Source of the DNA: Bacteroidota bacterium
GTDB taxonomy: Bacteria; Bacteroidota; Bacteroidia; Bacteroidales; Cfx3-03
Assembly (NCBI GenBank): GCA_030706265.1
Contig: JAUZOX010000142.1
Location: 1-6,865 of the forward strand
Direction of reading: 5' to 3'
DNA: 6,865 bases
This document shows, in pieces, positions 1 to 6,501 of the stretch. How positions within the stretch are numbered: position 1 is the first letter of the stretch; each line of letters begins with the position of its first letter. The notes beneath the pieces were generated by a model. The model was not told the origin of the DNA. It worked only from the letters and a program-made list of their open reading frames with translations, and did no database searches. Position numbers and translations under genes: made by a program.

Positions 1-1665
1 CGCCCACCCGGTCTTGAATCTGAAGAGAAGAACAGATCATTTCTGCATCGTTATGGAGCTGGTTTTGATGCTTTTTACGATAAAATAAAAGATCGTTATG
101 TACAGTCGGTTCATTTCCTGAACCGGAAAAAATGGTTGGTGCTTTTTATTTTTGTCTTTTTTAGCAGCGGTCTTTATATATTGCTTAAAACGACGCCTTC
201 GAGTTTCGTTCCCAATGAAGACATGGGAACCATTTTTGTCAACATCACTCTTCCGCCGGCCTCTACCATGGAACGTGTTGCGGTAGTGGCTAAGGAAGTG
301 GATAAAATAACCCGTACCATTCCACAGATGGCCCACACGATGCTGATCCTGGGCCGGAACTTCATCAGCGGTGCCGGTAGCTCTTATGGGATGATCGTGA
401 TCCGGTTAAAGCCATGGGACCAAAGACCGGGTGTTAACAACAACGATATCACAAATGTCCTGATCAAAAAAACTTCACACATCCGTGAAGCCGAGATCCG
501 TTTCATCTCATTGCCAACCATAACCGGCTTTGGCGTTACAGGCGGATTTGCTTTACAGCTGCAGGATAAGGGCGGACACAGTACTGACGCGTTCTATAAG
601 GTAGCGCAATCATTTCTGGCTACGTTAAACAAACGTCCCGAGATACAGTATGCCGTTACTTCCTTCAATCCCAATTTTCCTCAGTACCTGTTGGATGTAA
701 ATGTGGCAAAATGTAAAGATGCGGGAGTTCCGGTTTCCGATGTTCTCAGCACCATGCAGGTGTTTTATGGGAGTTCCTATGTCTCCAATTTCAATGAGTT
801 TGGACAGCAATATGAAGTCATCATCCAGGCTGATACTAACTATCGGTCCACTCCCGAGAAATTAAACATGGTCAGTGTGAAAACCAAAACCGGCGACATG
901 TCTCCCATCAATGAGTTCATCACGCTTAAACGCATCTATGGACCCGAAAGCATATCGAGGTTTAATCTGTTCAGTTCAATTGCGGTTAACGGTGCTCCCA
1001 ATGCAGGTTTTACTACCGGGCAATCATTGAGGGCGATTCAACAAGTTGCGGCGCAAACCTTGCCGACAGGTTACGGTTTTGAATTTTCAGGCATCAGCCG
1101 GGAAGAGGAAAGGAGTGGATCTCAAACAGTTTACATTTTTGTTTTAAGCCTGTTGTTTGTATATCTTTTGCTAAGTGCACTTTATGAAAGTTATCTGTTA
1201 CCATTTGCAGTTTTGCTGTCCCTGCCGGTAGGTTTATCGGGCGTATTTGTTTTTGCAAAATTGTTTCATCTGGATAACAACATTTACATGCAGATTTCAC
1301 TCATCATGCTGATTGGCTTGCTTGCAAAGAATGCAATTCTGATCGTAACCTTTGCGCAGGAGCGAAGGGAAAAGGGCATGTCAATACTGGATGCGGCAAT
1401 AGATGGCGCAAAGGTGCGTTTACGGCCTATCCTGATGACTTCTTTTGCTTTTGTATTCGGTGTAATGCCGCTCATGTTTGCATCGGGGGTCGGGGCGAAT
1501 GGAAACCGGTCTATCGGGACAGGGGCAATAGGGGGGATGTTGTTCGGAACTTTTTTAGCCGTATTTGTTATTCCGCCGCTTTTTGTGATATTCCAGACCT
1601 TACAGGAAAAACTAAAGGGAAAGTCGTATACAGAAACAGATGACGGCAGTTTTAATGATCATTAA
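1..1665 (+). CDS. RND (HAE1/AcrB-family) efflux permease, C-terminal half
   Basis: Inner-membrane proton-driven pump of a tripartite efflux system, exporting drugs or other amphiphiles from periplasm or inner leaflet. The frame is open from the first base, so the gene begins upstream; 554 residues remain, about the second half of a ~1,050-residue family member. Seen in the fragment: TM7 at about residues 44-63, a periplasmic porter/docking section opening with the AcrB-like FVPNEDMGTIFVNITLP, then TM8 (~377-397), TM9 (~400-421), TM10 (~430-453), TM11 (~475-495) and TM12 (~510-533). The TM10 motif LIGLLAKNAILIV carries Lys443, and RLRPILMTS carries Arg473 and Thr480; these correspond to AcrB Lys940, Arg971 and Thr978 of the proton relay, so this half looks functional. 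The paired Asp residues lie in the missing half. Two stop-free junctions and normal motifs argue against decay. The outer-membrane factor follows 38 bp downstream, probably in the same transcript. Substrate cannot be read from sequence. Confidence 0.96.
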   Translation, partial: RPPGLESEEKNRSFLHRYGAGFDAFYDKIKDRYVQSVHFLNRKKWLVLFIFVFFSSGLYILLKTTPSSFVPNEDMGTIFVNITLPPASTMERVAVVAKEVDKITRTIPQMAHTMLILGRNFISGAGSSYGMIVIRLKPWDQRPGVNNNDITNVLIKKTSHIREAEIRFISLPTITGFGVTGGFALQLQDKGGHSTDAFYKVAQSFLATLNKRPEIQYAVTSFNPNFPQYLLDVNVAKCKDAGVPVSDVLSTMQVFYGSSYVSNFNEFGQQYEVIIQADTNYRSTPEKLNMVSVKTKTGDMSPINEFITLKRIYGPESISRFNLFSSIAVNGAPNAGFTTGQSLRAIQQVAAQTLPTGYGFEFSGISREEERSGSQTVYIFVLSLLFVYLLLSALYESYLLPFAVLLSLPVGLSGVFVFAKLFHLDNNIYMQISLIMLIGLLAKNAILIVTFAQERREKGMSILDAAIDGAKVRLRPILMTSFAFVFGVMPLMFASGVGANGNRSIGTGAIGGMLFGTFLAVFVIPPLFVIFQTLQEKLKGKSYTETDDGSFNDH

Positions 1666-1703
1666 AGATAGAGGCTGACACGGGTTTACTAAAATATGAA
1701 ACA

Positions 1704-3101
1704 ATGAACCGGATAAATATCATGAGGTCATGCAAGATTCTGCTTTATTTCTTCATTCTTGAAGTGATCCTGACTTCGTGTAAGGTGACCGGGAACTACA
1801 AGCGCCCTGCGGGGATAGCCGAAAATGGTTTGTACAGGGATATAAAAACAAATGACTCGGCCACCATTGCGGATATACCCTGGAAACAACTATTCAGCGA
1901 TTCATTGTTGCTGAACTTAATCGGGGAAGGAATAGATCAGAATTTGGATTTAAAAATTGCCATGGCCCGGATCAAAGAGGCACAAGCCAATCTGCAATCC
2001 GGTAATGCGGCATTTTTACCTACACTTGACCTGCATGCCACCCTCACCGATCAAAAACCGGCTAACAACAATCCTGGCATTTCGAATTATTATCAGTTGT
2101 ACGCCAGCTCAGGCTGGGAAATCGACCTCTGGGGCAAAATAAAAAGTGCTAAAAGGGCCGCGCTGGCGCTGTTGATGCAAAGCGAAGCATACCGGAGGGC
2201 CGTTCAGACACAGTTGGTTGCTGATATTGCAACTAATTACTACATATTGCTGGCGTACGATGCACAGCTGCAAGTGACGCTTAAAACACTGGAAAACCGG
2301 AAGCTGGATGTCGGGATCATGAAACAACTCAAGGAAAGTGATGTGGTGACCGGGGCTGCAGTTGTCCAAAGTGAAGCCAACTATTATTCTGTCGAAGTGA
2401 CGATACCCGATCTGAAACAAAATATCCGCGTGGCAGAAAATACGCTGTGTAATTTATTGGGAAGATCACCCGGGAGCATTGCAAGGGATAGCATTTATAA
2501 TCAGTTGATTCATTCCGGTCTGCAAACCGGAGTCCCTTTTCAGCTGTTAGCCAACAGACCCGATGTCAGGGAAGCCGAATATCAGTTGCGATATTATTTT
2601 GAACTGACCAATCTTGCTAAAACCTATTTCTATCCCTCCCTGACCATTACTGCTAATGAGGGCTTTTCCAACGGGAAAATATCCAACCTATTCAATTCGA
2701 CAGCCGTATTTGGAAATATTGTAGGTGGGTTAGCGCAACCCATTTTGAATCATGGACTCAACACCCAGCGGCTTCGCGTGGCTAAGGCTCAACAGGAGGA
2801 GGCTTTGGCAGCTTTTAAGAAAACATTGCTGAATGCGGGACAGGAAGTTTCCAACGCTTTGGCCAATTACAGGGCTGCAACCGATAAAGTGGAATTCCGT
2901 TCTCAGCAGATTGTATATTTGCAGAAAGCGGTCGAATTTACCAAAGAGTTGTTGAAATATACCGCCAATACAAACTATACCGATGTGTTAACCTCGGAAC
3001 AAAGCCTGCTGGCCGCGCAGCTTAACAGCATCAGCGACAAGTTGCAACAATTGTTGGCCAATGTAACATTATACCGGAGCCTTGGCGGAGGTTGGAGATA
3101 A
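1704..3101 (+). CDS. Outer-membrane factor lipoprotein (TolC/OprM/NodT family) of RND efflux system
   Basis: Forms the trimeric outer-membrane channel and periplasmic tunnel of the efflux complex with the upstream permease. The 465-residue length is typical. The N-terminus is a lipoprotein signal: basic start, hydrophobic stretch at about 11-23, then lipobox LTSC with Cys26 as the expected lipidated residue. Two OEP repeats follow (about 60-250 and 280-460). Family landmarks are GWEIDLWGK at 138-145 and NRPDVREAE starting at Asn284, followed by the usual FYPSLTI stretch, and the C-terminus ends in LGGGW as in many OprM relatives. Asp at position 1 of the mature region is absent (Lys27). Start: ATG 1704 is taken; ATG 1722 (Met7) would also keep the signal. 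Neither has a clear Shine-Dalgarno site, which is common in this phylum. No promoter-like box lies in the 38-bp gap after the permease, supporting cotranscription. No convincing terminator hairpin is visible after the stop. Confidence 0.96.
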   Translation: MNRINIMRSCKILLYFFILEVILTSCKVTGNYKRPAGIAENGLYRDIKTNDSATIADIPWKQLFSDSLLLNLIGEGIDQNLDLKIAMARIKEAQANLQSGNAAFLPTLDLHATLTDQKPANNNPGISNYYQLYASSGWEIDLWGKIKSAKRAALALLMQSEAYRRAVQTQLVADIATNYYILLAYDAQLQVTLKTLENRKLDVGIMKQLKESDVVTGAAVVQSEANYYSVEVTIPDLKQNIRVAENTLCNLLGRSPGSIARDSIYNQLIHSGLQTGVPFQLLANRPDVREAEYQLRYYFELTNLAKTYFYPSLTITANEGFSNGKISNLFNSTAVFGNIVGGLAQPILNHGLNTQRLRVAKAQQEEALAAFKKTLLNAGQEVSNALANYRAATDKVEFRSQQIVYLQKAVEFTKELLKYTANTNYTDVLTSEQSLLAAQLNSISDKLQQLLANVTLYRSLGGGWR

Positions 3102-3189
3102 ATATCCGTTCATTTTTCAGATAAGCAGGTAAAAATTTTTCAAAACATATTTAATGCCGTTTTGTTAAAAAGATATCATTAAAATTTAT

Positions 3190-3197
3190 TATATTTG
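3190..3197 (+). promoter_or_regulatory. Predicted Bacteroidota -7 promoter element for sodB
   Basis: TATATTTG fits the phylum consensus TAnnTTTG exactly. Transcription would begin near 3203, giving a leader of about 140 nt before the sodB ATG at 3343. A TTTG at 3161-3164 could be the -33 element, but its 25-bp spacer is longer than the usual 19-21 bp, so the -33 assignment is weak. The same 11-mer TTATATTTGAA also precedes the VOC gene. Confidence 0.5.
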
Positions 3198-3342
3198 AAT
3201 AGCACTAATGCGGAATGAAACGAGCATGTTCCAAAAGCACAAACAACGATGAAAATTTTATATGCGAGCTCCATACGACCTATTTAATCAAATTATTTTC
3301 GGATGAAAAAACTAATTTATATAACCATAAATATTAGAAACC

Positions 3343-3921
3343 ATGAAATTCGAATTACCAAAATTGCCTTATGAGCTTGATGCTCTTGAACCGTACATTA
3401 GTCACCGCACCCTTGAATTCCATTATGGGAAACATCATCAGGCTTATGTCAACAACCTGAATAATCTGATCGAAGGCACAAAATTTGAAAATGCCACCTT
3501 GGAACAGATTGTAAAAGAAGCTGAAGGGCCGATGTTCAACAATGCAGCTCAGGTTTGGAATCATACTTTTTATTTTGAAGGATTTATGCCGGGTGGCGTT
3601 GGTATTCCAACCGGCCGCTTGCTTGATAAGATCAACGCTGCATTTGGCACTTTCGATGAATTTAAAACGAAATTTTCAATTGCTGCTGTGTCCGTCTTTG
3701 GTTCAGGATGGGCATGGCTGGTTTTAAATGCCGACGGAAAACTGGAAATCAAGCAAACCGCTAATGCGGCATGCCCCATTACCGAAGGTCTGAAGCCATT
3801 ACTTACCTGCGATGTTTGGGAACATGCCTACTATCTGGATGTTCAAAACCGCCGTTCTGACTATGTTTCAGCTTATTGGAACATCGTGAACTGGCATAAG
3901 ATTGAAAATAGATTATCGTAA
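3343..3921 (+). CDS. sodB: Superoxide dismutase, iron type (Fe/Mn SOD family)
   Basis: Cytosolic enzyme converting superoxide to oxygen and hydrogen peroxide, protecting Fe-S proteins during oxygen exposure. The 192 residues match the full family length and there is no signal peptide. The alpha-hairpin N-terminal domain gives His27 (LEFHYGKHH) and His74 (QVWNHTFYF); the C-terminal alpha/beta domain gives Asp157 and His161 in DVWEHAYYLD. These are the four metal ligands. Gln70, the active-site glutamine supplied from the N-terminal domain, marks an Fe-type or cambialistic rather than a classic Mn enzyme. Residue 155 is Thr, where the cambialistic Porphyromonas gingivalis enzyme has Gly, which favours iron specificity (inference). 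The start at 3343 gives the canonical KFELPKLPY beginning; upstream DNA is A-rich without a Shine-Dalgarno site. It stands alone, with its own promoter and a convergent gene downstream. Confidence 0.97.
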   Translation: MKFELPKLPYELDALEPYISHRTLEFHYGKHHQAYVNNLNNLIEGTKFENATLEQIVKEAEGPMFNNAAQVWNHTFYFEGFMPGGVGIPTGRLLDKINAAFGTFDEFKTKFSIAAVSVFGSGWAWLVLNADGKLEIKQTANAACPITEGLKPLLTCDVWEHAYYLDVQNRRSDYVSAYWNIVNWHKIENRLS

Positions 3922-3944
3922 GGCCCATCGGCGTTTGTAAGCTT

Positions 3945-4005
3945 AATAAGGCTTATCCACTTATTAACCAATGAGTCTGACCGGGTTGGTAAGTGGATAG
4001 CTTAT
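3945..4005 (+). terminator. Hairpin downstream of sodB, possible terminator
   Basis: A perfect 10-bp inverted repeat, TATCCACTTA at 3954-3963 and TAAGTGGATA at 3990-3999, is extended inward by CCAA/TTGG (3968-3971 with 3986-3989) after a 4-nt bulge, and outward by a few pairs with single-base bulges. It begins about 25 bp after the sodB stop. The sequence after it is AT-rich but has no run of T, so it would be an atypical terminator or a 3'-end stabilising structure. Confidence 0.4.
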
Positions 4006-4016
4006 ATTGCTAAATA

Positions 4017-4038
4017 ATGATGGTCAATTGATCATCAT
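4017..4038. repeat. 22-bp near-perfect palindrome
   Basis: The outer arms ATGATG (4017-4022) and CATCAT (4033-4038) flank a self-complementary TCAATTGA (4024-4031). Only the pair 4023/4032 (G opposite T) breaks the symmetry. It resembles a dimeric regulator site, but it is distant from any gene start (3' of both neighbours), so an operator role is not obvious. Chance remains possible. Confidence 0.45.
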
Positions 4039-4246
4039 GGGTTGTTTCAAAGTCTACACCAACCTTTGTCAGAAGTATGATGATGCCCCATGAAACTAGC
4101 TTTTGATTCACTCGTATGCATTTTCTTTTCGGTTATTCGGTGTAAAGAATTTTGAAGTGACTTTGCAAGGCTTTGATATACTAATGGGAAAATTGAGGGA
4201 AGAGGAATCTTTCAAAAAAAATTGAACTATGGACCATAAACAATTG

Positions 4247-4325
4247 AAGGATACTTAATGGATCCCTATAGAGTATCCATCAAGTATCCATTAAGTATCC
4301 ATTAAGTATCCTTTAAGTATCCTTT
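4247..4325. repeat. Five tandem 11-bp repeats with one inverted copy upstream
   Basis: Five head-to-tail 11-bp units lie at 4271-4281, 4282-4292, 4293-4303, 4304-4314 and 4315-4325. Units 2 and 3 are AAGTATCCATT, units 4 and 5 are AAGTATCCTTT, and unit 1 is GAGTATCCATC. A further 17 nt at 4247-4263 is the exact reverse complement of 4297-4313, the junction of units 3 and 4, and pairs less well with the other units. The DNA can therefore form a hairpin or cruciform in several registers. All three frames of each strand are expected to meet TAA because the unit carries TTAA-type joints and 11 is not a multiple of 3, so the array is non-coding. The copy number is too low and the units too short and gapless for CRISPR. 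Confidence 0.85.
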
Positions 4326-4447
4326 AAATCTAAATTTTACTACAATTTTATACCGTGATTATCTGTCTGAAATTTCCGGTAGGATAATTTTTTTTCCGGG
4401 CCTTTGAACGGTTTCCCTAATTGCAAAGTTTTCAATAAAAGTACAAT

Positions 4448-4484
4448 AAAAAAGCCGGTATTTCAATAAATACCGGCTTTTTTT
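4448..4484. terminator. Bidirectional intrinsic terminator
   Basis: A perfect 16-bp stem (4448-4463 with 4468-4483) closes on a 4-nt CAAT loop. The core is GCCGGTATTT, flanked by six A on the left and seven T on the right. It therefore has a U-tract when read from either strand. It sits about 20 bp beyond the stop of the minus-strand YhcH-family gene and should end that transcript. From the other side it would stop read-through coming from sodB. Confidence 0.92.
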
Positions 4485-4503
4485 GGATTCGGTTGGTAAT
4501 GGC

Positions 4504-5244
4504 TTAGTTGGCCTTGATTTTGAATACCACCTTTTTAACCTTGACGATTTCGCCGGCTTTCTGATTTGGCCTGTGCGATTCGCTTGGGAAAAAGATAAAG
4601 AACATACCCGGTTGGGCTAAATAATCTTTTCCGTTTGAAACCTTGCGGAATTCAATGTCCTTTTCTTCGCTGTAAGGAATGTCGGGGGTGGCTTCGGCAT
4701 AAGGTGCTTTTCCCATCAGTTCTTTTCCTGAAAGGACAATCTGAACGTCGATGTATTTTTTATGGCTTTCCCATTTGCGTTCTGCGGGTTCCTGCGTGTT
4801 GTATTCGGAGACTGCTGCAAAAACATTCTCGCCGTCGATGGGATATTTTCCAGGGGCAAGATTCAGGATGTCTGTGTTTTTGAAGTATTCAAAAGCCTTT
4901 TCCCAAAAATCAGGGTGTATAGCATAATATTTTTTTAACTCGTCAAGGTTGATAGAAGGACTGGGAGTTAATTTTACATTTTTAAACCAGGGTTTTGCTT
5001 TGAACCATTCCAAAACCGTTTCTTTGGCTTTTTGTTTACTTTCGGTCATATTGTTGTTTTTTTCTGTTTGTGTCACTACGATATTCTGATCGCCTGAGGG
5101 TTGCGTGCTGAGCATTGCAATAGTATTGTCGGTCGCCGACTTAGTATTTGAACGCGATTGCCCTGAAGCATTTAAAGAAATGACGACAGCAGTTATCAAT
5201 GAAACTGATGTCAGGGCTCTTAAAATGAATTGTTTGTGGTTCAT
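4504..5244 (-). CDS. Exported YhcH/YjgK/YiaL (DUF386) family protein
   Basis: Relatives (E. coli NanQ/YhcH, YiaL, TabA/YjgK, EbgC) are ~150-residue cupin-like proteins tied to sugar and sialic acid metabolism; some are thought to interconvert sugar anomers. The precise substrate here is unknown. The family domain occupies about residues 100-244: KYPIDGENVFAAVSEY, then WESHKKYIDVQIVLSGKE with Glu159, His161, Asp166 and Gln168, and FIFFPSESHRP with His224, the positions expected around the metal/sugar pocket. Unlike the E. coli proteins it has an N-terminal extension: basic start (Lys4, Arg9), hydrophobic core about 10-24, and ASG at 26-28 before Gln29 as a likely signal-peptidase site, then a polar Ser/Thr/Asn-rich linker to about 66. 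It is thus probably periplasmic. An internal ATG (Met66, 5047-5049) could give a 181-residue cytosolic form. It is monocistronic, ends at a strong terminator, and is divergent from the VOC gene. Confidence 0.9.
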   Translation of the reverse strand: MNHKQFILRALTSVSLITAVVISLNASGQSRSNTKSATDNTIAMLSTQPSGDQNIVVTQTEKNNNMTESKQKAKETVLEWFKAKPWFKNVKLTPSPSINLDELKKYYAIHPDFWEKAFEYFKNTDILNLAPGKYPIDGENVFAAVSEYNTQEPAERKWESHKKYIDVQIVLSGKELMGKAPYAEATPDIPYSEEKDIEFRKVSNGKDYLAQPGMFFIFFPSESHRPNQKAGEIVKVKKVVFKIKAN

Positions 5245-5517
5245 GTCGTTGGTTTTGGTTTTTCTGGTTGTAAAAATACAAATTTTAAAGAATGAAATTT
5301 TCGAATCCGTTATTTTTAGTCATACAAAGTTTTTTGTTTGCACAATGTTTTGTGGCTTAAAAATATGGCTAAATGTGAACAAATATCAAGCCATGATAAA
5401 TATAAATATCCTAAAAACAGATTTCAGGATTTCTTATATTTGAACGCAGATTGAAGGGGCTTGCCCGGGCGATCGTTTTACTTCCATTCGAAACATATAC
5501 TTTAAAACAACATTATA
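5245..5517. other. Divergent control region between YhcH-family and VOC genes
   Basis: This 273-bp AT-rich spacer separates two outward-facing genes. On the + strand there is a clear -7 box at 5435-5442. On the - strand I see no exact TAnnTTTG; the nearest is a one-mismatch AAAATTTG read from 5286 down to 5279, about 35 bp before the minus-strand start. A GC-rich patch at 5456-5475, containing the palindrome GCCCGGGC, lies just after the expected VOC transcription start and stands out in AT-rich DNA. No tRNA or riboswitch-like structure was recognised. Confidence 0.6.
5435..5442 (+). promoter_or_regulatory. Predicted -7 promoter element for the VOC gene
   Basis: TATATTTG matches TAnnTTTG exactly and shares the surrounding TTATATTTGAA with the sodB promoter. 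Transcription would start near 5449, leaving a leader of about 70 nt before ATG 5518. I see no TTTG at the -33 distance. Confidence 0.5.
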
Positions 5518-6501
5518 ATGAAATTTTCAATACCCGTGATCATAGTGTCTGTGGTCATGATGACAGCCCTCTCAACGCTGAAGGCACAGGAAGCTACTCA
5601 AATCAAAAGGCCTCGGATCAAAGGCGTAGCACATATCGGCTTATATGTGAAAGATGTGGAGAACTCGCGAAAGTTCTATAAGGATTTTCTGGGCTTTGCC
5701 GAACCTTATTCCCTCAAGAGTGCCGATGGCAGCAAACTTGCCCTGACCTATATCAAGATTAATGATCGTCAGGTAATCGAGTTGTTTCCTGAAAAGGCTG
5801 CCAACACCAACCGGCTTTATCATTTTGCGGTAGAAACGGACGATGCCGAAGGAATGCGGCTTTACCTGGCTTCGAAAGGGTGTAAGGTCCCGGCGACTAC
5901 TCCGGTAGGCCGTACCGGGAATCTGAACTATTTTGTCACCGATCCTAACGGGACCATTTGTGAAATCGTTCAATACGATAAAGAGGGATACACCATGAAA
6001 AATGTCGGAAAAGACCTCCTGCCGACACGCATCAGCAAACGGATGAGCCATGTCGGATTCATGGTCCCCGATTTAGATAAAGCCATGAAATTTTATTGCG
6101 ATATCCTTGGATTCAAGGAGACCTGGAGGGGAAGCAAAGATGGCAAAAATGTGAGCTGGGTTAATTTGAAAGTGCCTGAAGGAAACGATTATATCGAACT
6201 CATGCTTTACGATAAGGAGCCGTCAGCCGCCACAAGAGGCTCCATGAATCATATCTGCCTGGAGATTGACGATATCACGAAAACATTGAATACGCTCAAG
6301 CAGAGAACTTTACCAGATGGTTGCAAGATGCCCTCCGAGTTTAAAATTGGGATAAACCAGAAACGGCAGATCAATTGTTTTGATGGTGACGGTACCCGGG
6401 TTGAAATCATGGAAGCTTCTACTGTCGATGGTAAACCGGTTCCGTCGTCCCCCTTACCTCCCTTGAAATTTGTGCCGGCTGAAACAAATCAGTCCAATTG
6501 A
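5518..6501 (+). CDS. Exported protein with two VOC (glyoxalase-fold) domains
   Basis: VOC proteins use a metal held by paired beta-alpha-beta-beta-beta modules for isomerase, lyase, dioxygenase or resistance functions; the substrate here cannot be assigned. The 327 residues start with a signal peptide (Lys2, hydrophobic 4-19, cleavage probably after LKAQ at 24), implying a periplasmic location. Domain 1 (about 35-155) and domain 2 (about 174-300) are clear relatives: VAHIGLYVKDVENSRKFY versus MSHVGFMVPDLDKAMKFY, each followed by a LGF turn. Each domain has a full H-E-H-E set at spacings close to E. coli glyoxalase I (His5, Glu56, His74, Glu122): His39, Glu88, His102, Glu149 and His178, Glu227, His245, Glu296. 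Two complete metal sites per chain are therefore plausible. A Pro-rich tail (308-320) ends the protein. ATG 5518 is fixed by the signal peptide. Its role as a true methylglyoxal detoxifier is doubtful because glutathione-dependent enzymes are cytosolic. Confidence 0.92.
   Translation: MKFSIPVIIVSVVMMTALSTLKAQEATQIKRPRIKGVAHIGLYVKDVENSRKFYKDFLGFAEPYSLKSADGSKLALTYIKINDRQVIELFPEKAANTNRLYHFAVETDDAEGMRLYLASKGCKVPATTPVGRTGNLNYFVTDPNGTICEIVQYDKEGYTMKNVGKDLLPTRISKRMSHVGFMVPDLDKAMKFYCDILGFKETWRGSKDGKNVSWVNLKVPEGNDYIELMLYDKEPSAATRGSMNHICLEIDDITKTLNTLKQRTLPDGCKMPSEFKIGINQKRQINCFDGDGTRVEIMEASTVDGKPVPSSPLPPLKFVPAETNQSN

Larger units (their letters stand above)
3922..4503. other. 582-bp convergent non-coding gap with several symmetric elements
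   Basis: This gap lies between the converging sodB and YhcH-family genes. I found no believable gene: the longest ATG frames I read by eye are about 21 codons (4090-4155) and 9 codons (4229-4258), without similarity to anything I know. It holds a hairpin just after sodB (3945-4005), a 22-bp near-palindrome (4017-4038), an 11-bp tandem repeat array with an inverted copy (4247-4325) and a strong terminator (4448-4484). Convergent genes need only terminators here, so the length and the remaining structures are unexplained. Confidence 0.8.

Noticed and set aside
3141..3164. CAAAAC/GTTTTG hairpin as terminator of the efflux operon
   Set aside because: Only 6 mostly A-T pairs with a 12-nt loop and no T-run after it; too weak to call.
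4090..4155. 21-codon frame in the convergent gap
   Set aside because: Very short, no ribosome site or motif; chance frame.
4229..4245. ATG-containing 17-mer matching 15 of 17 bases with the start of the minus-strand YhcH-family gene, suggesting a duplicated gene start
   Set aside because: A match of this quality is expected a few times by chance among all pairs in a window this size, and similarity stops after the 17-mer; the frame closes after 9 codons.
4271..4325. Possible mini-CRISPR
   Set aside because: Units are 11 bp, head to tail with no spacers, and no cas genes are present.
5105..5443. 112-residue plus-strand open frame across the YhcH-family gene start and the divergent spacer
   Set aside because: Its first part is antisense to the signal peptide of a real gene and the rest is AT-rich promoter DNA; the Phe/Ile/Lys-rich translation reflects base composition.
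5641..6051. 136-residue minus-strand open frame inside the VOC gene
   Set aside because: Antisense to a clear two-domain protein coding sequence and without recognisable domains.
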